64,000 bases of DNA from Falsiroseomonas algicola (GCF_011040385.1 NZ_JAAIKB010000002.1:62001-126000), one strand, 5' to 3'. Positions 1 through 8,405 are shown, numbered from the stretch's first letter. The notes: a model not told the origin generated them from the sequence alone. A program made the numbers and translations.

Positions 1-315
1 ACCATCCTCAGCACGCCGGGCTATGGGCTGAACTGGTTCCATGGCGCCAACCCCTATGACGAGGTCGTCCACCTCGTCTCCGGCTTGCTCGCCGGCGCCG
101 TCTTCGCCGGCCTGGTGCTGGCCGATGGCGTCCCCCGCACCCGCCGCCGCATGGCCTGGCTCGGCCTGCCCTTCGGCCTTGCCCTGGCACTCGGCTGGGA
201 AGCCTTCGAGGCCGTGCTCGGCATCATCGGCAACACCCGCGATACCGTCTCCGACATCATCCTGACCGCCGCCGGCGCGGTAGGCGGCGCGGCGCTGTGG
301 CGGGGGCGCGGCTGA
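1..315 (+). CDS. Membrane protein, C-terminal part (DUF2238/YjdF-like)
   Basis: The gene enters from the left edge, so only the last 104 residues are visible. They include two hydrophobic stretches (about residues 26-42 and 51-65 of the visible part) and a polar segment with WEAFE and a later DTVSDIIL. An acidic and aromatic patch followed by a D-rich loop and a final glycine-rich helix resembles DUF2238/YjdF-type inner membrane proteins of unknown function. The stop codon overlaps the ATG of the next gene (TGATG), so the two are probably co-translated. The family call is tentative because the N-terminal half is missing. Confidence 0.55.
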   Translation, partial: TILSTPGYGLNWFHGANPYDEVVHLVSGLLAGAVFAGLVLADGVPRTRRRMAWLGLPFGLALALGWEAFEAVLGIIGNTRDTVSDIILTAAGAVGGAALWRGRG

Positions 316-998
316 TGCGCGTCGCCACCTGGAACATCCATCGCGGCCGCGCCGCCTTCGGCCGCTTCCGGCCGGACCGCATCACGGCGGTGGTGGCGGA
401 GATCGCGCCGGACCTGATGGTGCTGCAGGAGGCGCAGCACCACCTCCGCCGGCAGGACGCCATGCTGGACGCCGAGGCGATCGAGGCCGCGACCGGCCTG
501 GTGCCGCTCCGCGTCGATCCCCTGCAGCAGGGCTGGCGCGGCAATGTCCTGCTGGTGCGGCGGGACGCCCGGCTGCTCGGTGGCCCGCGCGGGCTGCGCC
601 TTGGCGGGTGGGAGCCGCGCGGCGGCATCCAGGCCGATCTGGACCTGGGGGAGGGGCCCTTCCGCCTGCTCTGCGCCCATCTGAGCCTCGGGCCCACGCG
701 CCGCCGCGCCCAGGCGGCTGCGCTGCTGGCCGCGGTGAAGCCCGGCCTGCCGACCTTGCTGATGGGCGACCTCAATGAATGGCGCCCCGGCGGCAGCGCG
801 CTCGCCGTGCTGGCGCCGGCCTTCGGCCACCCCGCCCTGGTGCCGAGCTTTCCCGCCTTCCGCCCCTTGCTGCCGCTGGACCATATCCTGTGCCACCCGC
901 AGGGGCTGGTGACGGAGGTCTCGGCCCATGCCACGCGCGCAGCGCGCCGCGCTTCCGACCATCTGCCCCTGGTCGCGCGCTTCACCCCTTCCGGCTAG
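315..998 (+). CDS. Endonuclease/exonuclease/phosphatase (EEP) family hydrolase
   Basis: A 227-residue protein with the EEP (DNase I-like) fold signatures in order: ATWNIHRGR at the N-terminus (metal-binding Asn), VLQEAQ (catalytic Glu), GDLNEW (Asp/Asn pair), and a C-terminal SDHLPLVA with the catalytic Asp-His. Such proteins are Mg-dependent phosphodiesterases acting on nucleic acids, phospholipids or inositol phosphates; the substrate cannot be read here. The ATG at 315 overlaps the previous stop. An in-frame GTG 18 bases upstream is possible but would lengthen the overlap without benefit. No signal peptide is visible, so it is probably cytoplasmic. Confidence 0.8.
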   Translation: MRVATWNIHRGRAAFGRFRPDRITAVVAEIAPDLMVLQEAQHHLRRQDAMLDAEAIEAATGLVPLRVDPLQQGWRGNVLLVRRDARLLGGPRGLRLGGWEPRGGIQADLDLGEGPFRLLCAHLSLGPTRRRAQAAALLAAVKPGLPTLLMGDLNEWRPGGSALAVLAPAFGHPALVPSFPAFRPLLPLDHILCHPQGLVTEVSAHATRAARRASDHLPLVARFTPSG

Positions 999-1023
999 GG
1001 CGACGCGGGACCATCTTCCCGCC

Positions 1024-1722
1024 ATGCCGAACCTGCCCGCCAAGCCCGGCAACGCCGCCGTCGCCGCCTTTCTCGACAAGGTGGCGTCCATGCCCGCCGT
1101 GGCGGTGGCGCCCGGTCGCGCGGGCCGGCTGATCTTCGCCATCGACGCCACCGCCAGCCGCCAGCCCACCTGGGACCGCGCCTGCCACCTCCAGGCGGAG
1201 ATGTTCCACGCCGTGCGAGACACCGGCGGCCTCACCGTGTCGCTCGCCTATTTCCGCGGCCATGGCGAATTCGCGGCCACCCCCTTCCTGACCTCCGCGC
1301 CGGACCTCGCCCGCCGCATGGCCGGCGTCACCTGCCTCGGCGGCCATACCCAGATCGTCCGCACGCTCCGCCATGCGCTGGCCGCGACGAAGGCGGAACG
1401 CGTCAACGCCGTCATCCTCATCGGCGACGCCTTCGAGGAGGATGTGGACGAGGCCTGCCACCTCGCGGGCGAATGCGGCCTGCGCGGCCTGCCGCTCTTC
1501 TGCTTCCTGGAGGGCCAGCACCCCGTCGCGCGCAATGCCTTTCGCCAGATGGCGAAGCTCTCCGGCGGTGCCTTCGCCCCCTTCGATGCCGCGAGCGCGG
1601 AGGCGCTGCGCGACCTGCTGCGTGCCGTCGCCGTCTATGCCGCCGGTGGCCGGCGGGCGCTGGCGAGGCTCACCAGCCCCGCCGCCCGCGGCATCGCGGG
1701 CCAGCTGCCCGCCCCCGCCTGA
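1024..1722 (+). CDS. VWA domain-containing protein
   Basis: A 232-residue cytoplasmic protein made almost entirely of a von Willebrand factor A domain. The MIDAS-like start is IFAIDATAS, followed by a conserved Thr region (GGHTQIV) and the acidic VILIGDAFEED strand. VWA domains hold divalent metal and mediate protein-protein contacts. The stop codon overlaps the ATG of the J-domain gene (TGATG), giving strong coupling. A VWA protein translated together with a membrane-anchored J protein suggests a chaperone-linked assembly or surveillance role, which is an inference. An upstream in-frame start would run into the previous gene, so the ATG at 1024 is preferred. Confidence 0.8.
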   Translation: MPNLPAKPGNAAVAAFLDKVASMPAVAVAPGRAGRLIFAIDATASRQPTWDRACHLQAEMFHAVRDTGGLTVSLAYFRGHGEFAATPFLTSAPDLARRMAGVTCLGGHTQIVRTLRHALAATKAERVNAVILIGDAFEEDVDEACHLAGECGLRGLPLFCFLEGQHPVARNAFRQMAKLSGGAFAPFDAASAEALRDLLRAVAVYAAGGRRALARLTSPAARGIAGQLPAPA

Positions 1723-2411
1723 TGGCCTATCTGGCCCTCGGTGCCTTGGCGCTGGTCGCCCTCCTCGGCCTCGCGCAGCTCTTCGTGGCCGCGAAGCCCG
1801 GCCAGGTGAAGTCGGCCCTGGTCTGGGGCGGCGCCGGGCTCGGCATCGGCCTCATCCTGCTGATGCTCGCCACCGGCCGCGGCGCGCAGTTCTTCTGGGC
1901 CCTCGCCCTGCTGGCCCCCGCCGCCTGGCGCTGGTGGAAGGGCAGGCGCGCCGCCGCCACCTTCGCCCGCGGCGGCACCGCCGCGCCCGGCCAGGCCTCC
2001 GACGTGGAGACCGAGGCGCTGGCCATGACGCTCGACCATGACAGCGGCCGCATGACCGGCCGGGTGAAGGCCGGGCGCTTCGCCGGGCAGGACTTGGCCG
2101 ATCTCGACCTCGCCGCCTCCCTGGCGCTGCTCGCCGAACTCGCGGCGCTGGACCCCGATGGCGTGCCCCTGCTGGAAGCCTGGCTGGACCGCGCCCACCC
2201 CGAATGGCGCGACACCCCGCCGCCCCGCCCATCCGGCCCCCTGACGCGGGCGGAGGCGCTGGAGATCCTGGGCCTCGCCGAAGGCGCCACGCCTGCCGAG
2301 ATCAAGGCCGCCCATCGCCGCCTGATGCGCAGCGCCCATCCCGACCAGGGCGGTTCCGACTGGCTCGCCGCCCGGTTGAACGAAGCGCGGGACCTCCTCC
2401 TCCCGGAGTAG
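1722..2411 (+). CDS. Membrane-anchored DnaJ-domain protein
   Basis: A 229-residue protein with two N-terminal transmembrane helices (about residues 2-22 and 35-50, then a further hydrophobic stretch to 67), a linker of about 100 residues, and a C-terminal J domain (about 174-229). The HPD tripeptide that stimulates Hsp70 ATPase is intact (His206, within AHPDQGG). The layout (anchor first, J domain last) matches the TIM14/DjlA-type membrane J proteins of alphaproteobacteria, which recruit DnaK to the membrane. It lacks the G/F and zinc-finger regions of true DnaJ. Translation is coupled to the VWA gene. A dispersed repeat follows the stop directly. Confidence 0.85.
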   Translation: MAYLALGALALVALLGLAQLFVAAKPGQVKSALVWGGAGLGIGLILLMLATGRGAQFFWALALLAPAAWRWWKGRRAAATFARGGTAAPGQASDVETEALAMTLDHDSGRMTGRVKAGRFAGQDLADLDLAASLALLAELAALDPDGVPLLEAWLDRAHPEWRDTPPPRPSGPLTRAEALEILGLAEGATPAEIKAAHRRLMRSAHPDQGGSDWLAARLNEARDLLLPE

Positions 2412-2572
2412 GAGACCGTCTGGGAACACTGGCGGGTCGGTTTCGCTGGGCTTTTCCGCGCTGGGTGCGTTCCCGGGCTTGCCGATGCAACCAGCATCGG
2501 CCGCGCCCGGCGCCTTCCCAGCACGTAAAATCCCTCGCGAACCCTCAGCCGCCAGCGTTCCCAATCGGTCTC
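2412..2572 (-). repeat. Dispersed MITE-like repeat, copy 1
   Basis: About 161 bp bounded by inverted ends: GAGACCGTCTGGGAACACTG at 2412 and, on the other strand from 2572, GAGACCGATTGGGAACGCTG. The middle holds a palindrome with arms GCCGATGC/GCATCGGC. Copies with the same ends and core lie at 8208-8396 and 31590-31751. No coding capacity is seen. Read in the orientation of copies 2 and 3, this copy is on the minus strand. It fills most of the spacer before galU. Confidence 0.75.
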
Positions 2573-2641
2573 TGAGACGGTGGACGCTATCCGCCGTCCA
2601 TGGCATGGCTTCGCGCATCACCGCCCAAGGAATGCCCACAC

Positions 2642-3511
2642 GTGCGCAAGCCGCTCCGCAAGGCTGTCCTCCCCGTCGCTGGCCTCGGCACCCGCTTCCT
2701 CCCCGCCACCAAGCAGATGGCGAAGGAGATGCTGCCCGTCGTGGACAAGCCCCTGATCCAGTATGCGGTGGAGGAAGCCCGTGCCGCGGGGATCGAGCAG
2801 TTCTGCTTCGTCACCGGCCGCGGCAAGACCATGCTCGTGGACCAGTTCGACGTGGCCTATGAGCTGGAACGCACCCTGACCGAGCGCAACAAGACGAAGG
2901 AGCTCGACATGCTCCGCGCCCAGGCGCTGCCGCCGGGCTCCATCGTCTCCACGCGCCAGCAGGCGGCGCTGGGCCTGGGCCATGCCATCTGGTGCGCGCG
3001 GTCCTTCATCGGCGACGACCCGTTCGCCATCCTGCTGCCGGACGACCTGATGCTCTGCGACGTGTCCTGCACGAAGCAGCTGGCCGATGCCTACAACGAG
3101 ACCGGCGGCAACGTCGTCGCGATCGAGGAGGTGCCGATGGCGCGCGTCTCCTCCTACGGCGTCATCGCCCCGGGCGAGACGGCGGGCAAGCTGGTCGAGG
3201 TGAAGGGCCTGGTCGAGAAGCCGAAGCAGGAGGAAGCGCCCTCCAACCTCACCGTCATCGGCCGCTACGTGCTGATGCCGGAGGTGATCGGCCATCTCTC
3301 CAAGATGGAGAAGGGCGCGGGCGGCGAGATCCAGCTGACGGACAGCATGGCGAAGCTGATCGGCACCCAGCCCTTCCACGGGCTGCGCTACGAGGGCCGG
3401 CGCTTCGATTGCGGCGACAAGGCCGGCTACCTGGAAGCGCAGGTCGCCTTCGCGCTGTCGCGCCCCGACATGGCGCCGGCGATGCAGTCGATCATCAAGA
3501 AGTATGCTTAG
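2642..3511 (+). CDS. galU: UTP--glucose-1-phosphate uridylyltransferase
   Basis: Makes UDP-glucose from glucose-1-phosphate and UTP, feeding surface polysaccharide and trehalose/glucan routes. The 289 residues have the usual length. The nucleotide loop GLGTRFLPATK sits at about residues 13-23, followed by KEMLPVVDKPLIQYAVEEA and later GGEIQLTDSM and RFDCGDK, all typical of GalU. The GTG at 2642 is chosen as start because AAGGA lies about 10 bases upstream and it gives the standard family N-terminus; an ATG at 2600 would add 14 atypical residues. The mutase downstream supplies glucose-1-phosphate, so the two genes work in sequence. Confidence 0.95.
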   Translation: MRKPLRKAVLPVAGLGTRFLPATKQMAKEMLPVVDKPLIQYAVEEARAAGIEQFCFVTGRGKTMLVDQFDVAYELERTLTERNKTKELDMLRAQALPPGSIVSTRQQAALGLGHAIWCARSFIGDDPFAILLPDDLMLCDVSCTKQLADAYNETGGNVVAIEEVPMARVSSYGVIAPGETAGKLVEVKGLVEKPKQEEAPSNLTVIGRYVLMPEVIGHLSKMEKGAGGEIQLTDSMAKLIGTQPFHGLRYEGRRFDCGDKAGYLEAQVAFALSRPDMAPAMQSIIKKYA

Positions 3512-3517
3512 CGATGT

Positions 3518-3541
3518 GCGTTGACGCCAGCGCGTCAACGC
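3518..3541. terminator. Stem-loop after galU
   Basis: Perfect 10-bp inverted repeat (GCGTTGACGC/GCGTCAACGC, 4-base loop) starting 7 bases after the galU stop. There is no T-run, so it may stabilise the 3' end rather than terminate intrinsically. Confidence 0.55.
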
Positions 3542-3656
3542 CCCTCAGACGCCGGGCGCGGCGCATCCGCGCCGCTTGGCTTCGCGGCACCAGCCGCGGC
3601 GGCCATTCGGCCGCTCGGCCCGCTTCGCGGTCCGCCAGCGCCCGTGACAATGGTTC
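3542..3656. repeat. GC-rich palindromic repeat cluster, family 2 copy 1
   Basis: Dense short hairpins built from GCGGC/GCCGC arms. The segment CAGACGCCGGGCGCGGC followed by CCGCTTGGCTTCGCG matches, in reverse complement, the element at 17640-17688 and, more loosely, 28300-28330. This is the spacer between galU and the mutase; no gene is seen in it. Confidence 0.6.
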
Positions 3657-3671
3657 GAGCCAGGGAATCCC

Positions 3672-5090
3672 ATGCCGATGACGGCCTTCAACCACCGCTT
3701 CGACCCCACCTCGCTGCGCGAATACGACATCCGCGGCATCGTCGGCGAAACCCTGAAGCCGGAGGACGCCTTCGCCATCGGGCGCTGCTTCGGCTCCATC
3801 GTCTCCCGCGCGCAGGGAACGAAGGTCGCGGTGGGCTATGACGGCCGCCTCTCCTCGCCGGAACTCGAAGCCCAGCTCGTCGCCGGGCTCCGCGCCTGCG
3901 GGCTGGAGGTGCTGCGCATCGGCTGCGGGCCGACGCCGATGCTCTACTTCGCCTCCTACGCGCTGAAGGCCGATGGCGCGATCATGGTGACGGGCAGCCA
4001 CAACCCGCCCAACTACAACGGCTTCAAGATGATGCTGGGCAAGAAGCCCTTCTACGGCCCGCAGATCCAGGAGATCGGCCGCATGGCGGCGGAGGGCGAT
4101 GTCGTCCCCACCGCCGTCGGCACCGACCGCGAAGTCGATGTCTCCGAGGACTACATCGCCCGCATGCTGCAGGACTGGGATGGCGGCGACCGCGCCCTGA
4201 AGGTGGTCTGGGACCCCGGCAACGGCTCCGGCGCCGAGATCACCAAGCGCCTGGTCGCGAAGCTCCCGGGCACCCACTACGTCATCAACGGCACCATCGA
4301 CGGCACCTTCCCGGCCCACCACCCGGACCCGACCGTCGCCAAGAACCTCGAGCAGATCATCGCGGAGGTCGCGAAGAACGGCGCCGACCTCGGCATCGCC
4401 TTCGATGGCGACGCCGACCGCATCGGTGTCGTGGACAATGAAGGCCACATCCTCTTCGGCGACCAGCTGCTGATCGTCCTCGCGCGGGACGTGCTGAAGT
4501 CCAAGCCCGGCGGCACCATCATCGCCGATGTGAAGGCCAGCCAGGTCCTGTTCGACGAAGTGGCCAAGGCCGGCGGCACCCCCCTGATGTGGAAGACCGG
4601 CCACAGCCTGATCAAGTCCAAGATGGCGGAAACCGGCAGCCCGCTGGCGGGCGAGATGTCCGGCCACATCTTCTTCGCGGACAAGTGGTACGGCTTCGAC
4701 GACGCCCCCTATTCCGCCATCCGCCTGCTCGGCATCGTCGCCCGCATGTCCGGCAAGCTGTCGGACGTCCGCGCCGCCCTCCCGCAGGTCATCAACACCC
4801 CCGAACTCCGCTTCGATTGCCCGGACACGCGCAAGTTCGATGTGGTGGCGGAGGTGAAGGCCCGCCTGGCCGCCGAAGGCGCCAAGGTGCAGGACGTGGA
4901 CGGCGTCCGCGTGCTGACCGAGGATGGCTGGTGGCTGCTCCGCGCCTCCAACACCCAGGCCGTGCTGGTCGCGCGTGCGGAGGCCAAGAGCGAAGCCGGG
5001 CTGGAACGTCTCAAGGCCGGCATCGCGGCCCAGCTCCAGGCCTCCGGCCTCGCCGCCCCCGACTTCACCGGGGAGAATGCGGGCCACTGA
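3672..5090 (+). CDS. Phosphomannomutase/phosphoglucomutase
   Basis: An alpha-D-phosphohexomutase of 472 residues that interconverts 6- and 1-phosphates of mannose and/or glucose. Visible: [11 protein letters not shown] at the N-terminus, the phosphoserine loop [11 protein letters not shown] (Ser109), the metal loop DGDADR (Asp245-Arg250), the sugar-binding loop GEMSGHIFF, and a C-terminal phosphate-binding RASNTQ. The pattern fits the bifunctional AlgC/ManB/PgmG group; the sugar preference cannot be decided from sequence alone. It lies behind galU and would supply glucose-1-phosphate or mannose-1-phosphate for surface glycan synthesis. Confidence 0.92.
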   Translation: MPMTAFNHRFDPTSLREYDIRGIVGETLKPEDAFAIGRCFGSIVSRAQGTKVAVGYDGRLSSPELEAQLVAGLRACGLEVLRIGCGPTPMLYFASYALKADGAIMVTGSHNPPNYNGFKMMLGKKPFYGPQIQEIGRMAAEGDVVPTAVGTDREVDVSEDYIARMLQDWDGGDRALKVVWDPGNGSGAEITKRLVAKLPGTHYVINGTIDGTFPAHHPDPTVAKNLEQIIAEVAKNGADLGIAFDGDADRIGVVDNEGHILFGDQLLIVLARDVLKSKPGGTIIADVKASQVLFDEVAKAGGTPLMWKTGHSLIKSKMAETGSPLAGEMSGHIFFADKWYGFDDAPYSAIRLLGIVARMSGKLSDVRAALPQVINTPELRFDCPDTRKFDVVAEVKARLAAEGAKVQDVDGVRVLTEDGWWLLRASNTQAVLVARAEAKSEAGLERLKAGIAAQLQASGLAAPDFTGENAGH

Positions 5091-5451
5091 CGCCGGCCCC
5101 GTGCCGGTTTTCCTCTACGGCACGCTGCTGGACCCCGCGATCCTGGCGGCCCGCGCGGGTCGCCGAGGCCTGCGCGGCGTCCCGGCCACGCTCCCGGGCT
5201 GGAAGCGCGTCGCGCTGCGCCGCCAGCCCTATCCCACGCTGATCCGCGCCCGGCGCCAGTCCGTGCGCGGCCTGGTCGTCACCCTTTTCGGCGCGCCGCT
5301 TCGTCGCCTGCGCGCCTATGAGGGCGCGGCCTATCGCCTGCGACCGGTGCGGCCCCTCGGGCCGCGCGGCCGCGTGGCGGCCCTTGCCTGGATCGCCGCC
5401 CCCGCCCTGGCGGCCGCCGGCCGCGACTGGCAAACCTTCCCAGGCTGGTGA
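5077..5451 (+). CDS. Gamma-glutamylcyclotransferase-like (AIG2/GGCT fold) protein
   Basis: A 124-residue protein with the fold's hallmark N-terminus [10 protein letters not shown] and the [11 protein letters not shown] segment, whose Glu in the YEG motif is at the catalytic position of GGCT-like enzymes. Members release 5-oxoproline from gamma-glutamyl amines or are of unknown function. The ATG at 5077 overlaps the mutase end by 14 bases and has GGGGAG just upstream. The C-terminus is rich in Ala and Arg and somewhat short for the family. Confidence 0.75.
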   Translation: MRATDAGPVPVFLYGTLLDPAILAARAGRRGLRGVPATLPGWKRVALRRQPYPTLIRARRQSVRGLVVTLFGAPLRRLRAYEGAAYRLRPVRPLGPRGRVAALAWIAAPALAAAGRDWQTFPGW

Positions 5452-5586
5452 CGCGAAACACGCGAAATAGTGAGCGGGTCAATCACGCGCTCGGTGCTGG
5501 CGCCTCGCCCCCCTTCGCGTGCATGGTGAAACGGTAGCGTCCGCGGTGCGTTGGCAGAGATCATGATGGGGATGGAGGGACTGGAA

Positions 5587-5949
5587 ATGCCGGCGGATGG
5601 ACGACGCGTCCTCGTGGTGGAGGATGAGGCGCTGGTCGCCATGCTGGTCGAGGATGCGCTGCTCGATGCCGGCTTCTCCGTGATCGGTCCTGCCGCCACG
5701 GTGGAGGAGGCGATGAATTTCCTCGACGCAGAGCGCCCCGACGCCGTCGTGCTGGACCTGAACCTGGCCGGGGAGACCTCGACCCCCGTCGCCGATGCGC
5801 TCGCCTCCCGCGGCATCCCCTATGTCATCGCCACCGGCTATGGCGCTTCGGGCCTGCCCGCCGGACATCAGCAGGCGATGGTGCTGGCCAAGCCCTACGA
5901 CCCCAGCGAGCTGACCGCGATGCTCGGCCGGATCTGCACGCCGGCCTGA
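5587..5949 (+). CDS. Single-domain response regulator (REC only)
   Basis: A 120-residue stand-alone receiver. VLVVEDEALVAMLVED carries the acidic pair, the phospho-acceptor is Asp57 (VVLDLNLAG), then the Thr of IATGYG and the Lys of LAKPYD. No output domain is present, so it acts by protein-protein contact, as in CheY-like or FixJ-adaptor regulators. The ATG at 5587 is preferred because GGAGGGA sits 6-9 bases before it; ATGs at 5563, 5566 and 5572 are alternatives. No kinase gene is adjacent; the sensor downstream has no kinase domain either. Confidence 0.9.
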   Translation: MPADGRRVLVVEDEALVAMLVEDALLDAGFSVIGPAATVEEAMNFLDAERPDAVVLDLNLAGETSTPVADALASRGIPYVIATGYGASGLPAGHQQAMVLAKPYDPSELTAMLGRICTPA

Positions 5950-6062
5950 GGGCCTTCACACCTTCCGGCGCGGCACCGTTCCGCCAGCGTCCAATGGTTG
6001 TGTGATCGCCGCCCGGGCCGGTAACCTTCCCGTGTTCGCAAGGTTTCTCGGGTAGGTCGATC

Positions 6063-6818
6063 ATGGTGACGGGACTGCCGCGGCGGGCGGCGCTGCGGCT
6101 CAGCGGGTTGGCTGCCCTTTCCGTCACCCCCTGCCGAAGCGCGTTCGCGACCGAACAGGACTCGCTCCAGGTGGCAGCGCGGCTCACCGCCACCGCGCTG
6201 GCGCGTGAACTCGACCGGCAATGGGCAAGGCTGCGTGCCGTGCAGACGGAGGTCGAGCGCGGCCAGGCGACGCAGCCGGCGGCCGAGCTCCGGCGCATCA
6301 TGAGCACGGCCCAGCAGGCGGCACCGCACACCATCTGGATCGGCGTCGCCAATGCGCGCGATGGCAAGGTCATCGCGGCCAGCGGGGCCGTGCTGGAAGG
6401 CGTCGATGTCTCCGCCAGGCCCTGGTTCCAGGCCGGCCGCACGCGGAACTACGCGGGCGACGTGCATGGCGCGCAGCTTCTGGTCACGGCGCTGCGGCGG
6501 GACCCGCGGGACGAACCGCTGCGGCTGATCGACTTCACCACGCCGCTCCGCAACGCGGCGGGGCAGGTGGTGGGCGTGCTGGGGTCGCATGTCGACTGGC
6601 GCTGGGTGACCGCGATCATCGCCAGCGCCCCCATCCCGCAGGGCGCGCAGGTGGCGCTGCTGTCGCAGGAGGGCAACGTCCTGTTCGGCCCCGAAGGCCA
6701 GTGGCTGACGGCGAGTCCCCGCCCGCCACTCTCCCTGGTCCTCCAGGCGCAGGATGCACCGAGCCTCGGCTGGCGCGTGGTCGGCCTTCCCGCCGGCACC
6801 CTGCGCAGCAGAGGCTGA
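6063..6818 (+). CDS. Periplasmic cache-domain sensor protein without output domain
   Basis: A 251-residue protein with an N-terminal twin-arginine-like segment (PRRAALRLSGLAAL) and cleavage probably near AFA. The body looks like a double cache (PDC) ligand-binding domain: an alpha-helical start, then HTIWIGVANARDGKVIAAS, VDVSARPWFQAG, a strand with LIDFTTPLRN and VVGVLGSHVDW. These modules normally sit between two membrane helices in kinases, cyclases or chemoreceptors. Here the gene ends after the second cache half, with no second helix and no catalytic domain. It may be a solute-binding partner or a truncated receptor. Confidence 0.65.
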   Translation: MVTGLPRRAALRLSGLAALSVTPCRSAFATEQDSLQVAARLTATALARELDRQWARLRAVQTEVERGQATQPAAELRRIMSTAQQAAPHTIWIGVANARDGKVIAASGAVLEGVDVSARPWFQAGRTRNYAGDVHGAQLLVTALRRDPRDEPLRLIDFTTPLRNAAGQVVGVLGSHVDWRWVTAIIASAPIPQGAQVALLSQEGNVLFGPEGQWLTASPRPPLSLVLQAQDAPSLGWRVVGLPAGTLRSRG

Positions 6819-7195
6819 GCGGAAGGGCGCACAGGCCAGGCCGCTTCGATGTGGAAGGCCACCGGGAAAGGCGCAGCCGATCAAGGCCAGAGGCAGCATC
6901 GATTGGCTTGGCGGCCGCCCGCGTGGTCCATGTCAGCCCACGACAGGGTTGCAGTGCCCTGCACGACTTTCGAGCGAGGGCTGACAATGCTACGACCTCC
7001 GTGCCAGGAACAGCTTCACCACGGCCAGGTCCGGGGGCGTGTTGAAGCCGTCATGGTGGCGGAAAGGCCGGCCCCGCTTCAGGCGCGCACGCATGGGCGC
7101 GTCGCCCATGGCCTCGCCATCGCGGCGCCGCCCGACGTGCCTCAACCCCGGACCCCGATCACCCCGATGCCACGTCGCCAAGGGAACCCGTCCTG
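6819..7195. other. Spacer upstream of RTX gene
   Basis: 377 bases without a convincing gene. The minus strand between 6990 and about 7110 reads as a plausible C-terminal tail (HHDGFNTPPDLAVVKLFLAR then stop) and may be a remnant of a lost gene. AGGGA at 7181-7185 serves as ribosome binding site for the RTX gene. No clear promoter was found. Confidence 0.3.
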
Positions 7196-8209
7196 ATGGT
7201 CAAGGACCGCTCCAATTCTTCCGCGGCGACGCTGGTGCCGCTCGACGAGGACGCGCTGGAAGCGGTGGCGGGAGGCGCCAATATCCGCATCGTCTTCGAC
7301 GACCTCAACCTGCCGGTCCACGGGACCGCGGAGTCCGACCGCATCCAGACCGCCGCCGGCAACGATACGGTGGATGGCCATGGCGGCAACGACACCATCC
7401 TCAGCAGCCACGGCAACGATGTCGTCGACGGCGGCGACGGCGATGACAGCATCCTGGCCGGCGCGGGCCATGACAGCGTCTATGGCGAAGACGGCAGCGA
7501 CGTGGTGAACGCCGGCGCCGGCAACGACCTGGTCGTGGGCGGCGCCGGCAACGACCGGATCGATGGCGACGCCGGCAATGACACCCTTCGTGGCGACGAG
7601 GGTCACGACACGCTGACGGGCGGCGCCGGCAATGACGCCCTGTCGGCCGGCAGCGGCAACGACCTGGTGGACGCCGGCAGCGGCAACGACGTGGTCCGTG
7701 CCGAGGAGGGCGATGACACGGTGCGGGCCGGCGACGGCGACGACATCGTGCATGGCATGGAAGGCCATGACAGGATCGAGGCCGGCGATGGCCACGACTT
7801 GGTCACCGGCGGCGCCGGCGACGACCGTATCGATGGTGGGGCCGGTGACGACAGCCTTCATGGCTTCGAGGGCGACGACACGCTGACGGGCGGCGCCGGC
7901 CATGATCTCCTGTCAGGCGGCAGCGGCAACGACGTCATCACCTGGCAGACCGGCGACGGGAACGACACGATCGACGGCGGCGCCGGCCAGGATGTGCTGC
8001 AGATTCCGGCGCTCTACATCGATGGCGTGACCGTCTACGACGCCAACGGCGCCGTCGCCTGGCACGGCAACTACACCAGTCATGGGGATGGCAGCTACAC
8101 CATCCCCCTCGACGTCCCCTCCGGCACCATCGTGCTGACCGATCCCTGGACCGGCGCGGAGGTCGGGCGCATCGCGTTCAGCGGCCTGGAATCGATCCTG
8201 CTGCGCTGA
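7196..8209 (+). CDS. RTX calcium-binding protein with double-glycine leader-like N-terminus
   Basis: A 337-residue acidic protein. Residues about 45-265 are an unbroken run of RTX nonapeptides (GGxGxDxUx type, many GNDxx/GDDxx), which fold into a calcium-dependent beta-roll after type I secretion. The C-terminal 70 residues are non-repetitive and end FSGLESILLR, as expected for an uncleaved secretion signal. The N-terminus is unusual: LVPLDEDALEAVAGG resembles the double-glycine leaders of bacteriocin-type peptides processed by C39-domain ABC transporters. No enzymatic domain is seen. The type I exporter genes at 21.3-26.1 kb could handle it, but they lack a C39 domain. Confidence 0.85.
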   Translation: MVKDRSNSSAATLVPLDEDALEAVAGGANIRIVFDDLNLPVHGTAESDRIQTAAGNDTVDGHGGNDTILSSHGNDVVDGGDGDDSILAGAGHDSVYGEDGSDVVNAGAGNDLVVGGAGNDRIDGDAGNDTLRGDEGHDTLTGGAGNDALSAGSGNDLVDAGSGNDVVRAEEGDDTVRAGDGDDIVHGMEGHDRIEAGDGHDLVTGGAGDDRIDGGAGDDSLHGFEGDDTLTGGAGHDLLSGGSGNDVITWQTGDGNDTIDGGAGQDVLQIPALYIDGVTVYDANGAVAWHGNYTSHGDGSYTIPLDVPSGTIVLTDPWTGAEVGRIAFSGLESILLR

Positions 8210-8396
8210 GAGACCGGTTGAGAATGCCAGCGGCTGAGTATCCGCAGGGGATTTTTCGTCGCTGCCAGGAAGCGGACGCAGCCGATGCTGGTTGCATCGG
8301 CAAGTTCGCTGTCACGCTGGAGGCGTGCCTCCGGCACAACGCGGCGGCGGAAAAGACCCGCGGAGCCGACCCGTCCGGTGTTCTCAAACAGTCTCT
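8208..8396 (+). repeat. Dispersed MITE-like repeat, copy 2
   Basis: About 189 bp starting at the stop codon of the RTX gene. The left end GAGACCGGTTGAGAATG and the right end, read on the other strand (GAGACTGTTTGAGAACACC), form the terminal inverted repeat. The central palindrome GCCGATGC/GCATCGGC is at 8281-8301. It carries about 25 bp more GC-rich filler than copies 1 and 3. Confidence 0.75.
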
Positions 8397-8405
8397 GACT
8401 GGCGA

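Noticed and set aside
7340-7960. Regularly spaced short repeats that could suggest a CRISPR array
   Set aside because: The period is 27 bases in frame and encodes RTX nonapeptides; units are degenerate and lack spacers.
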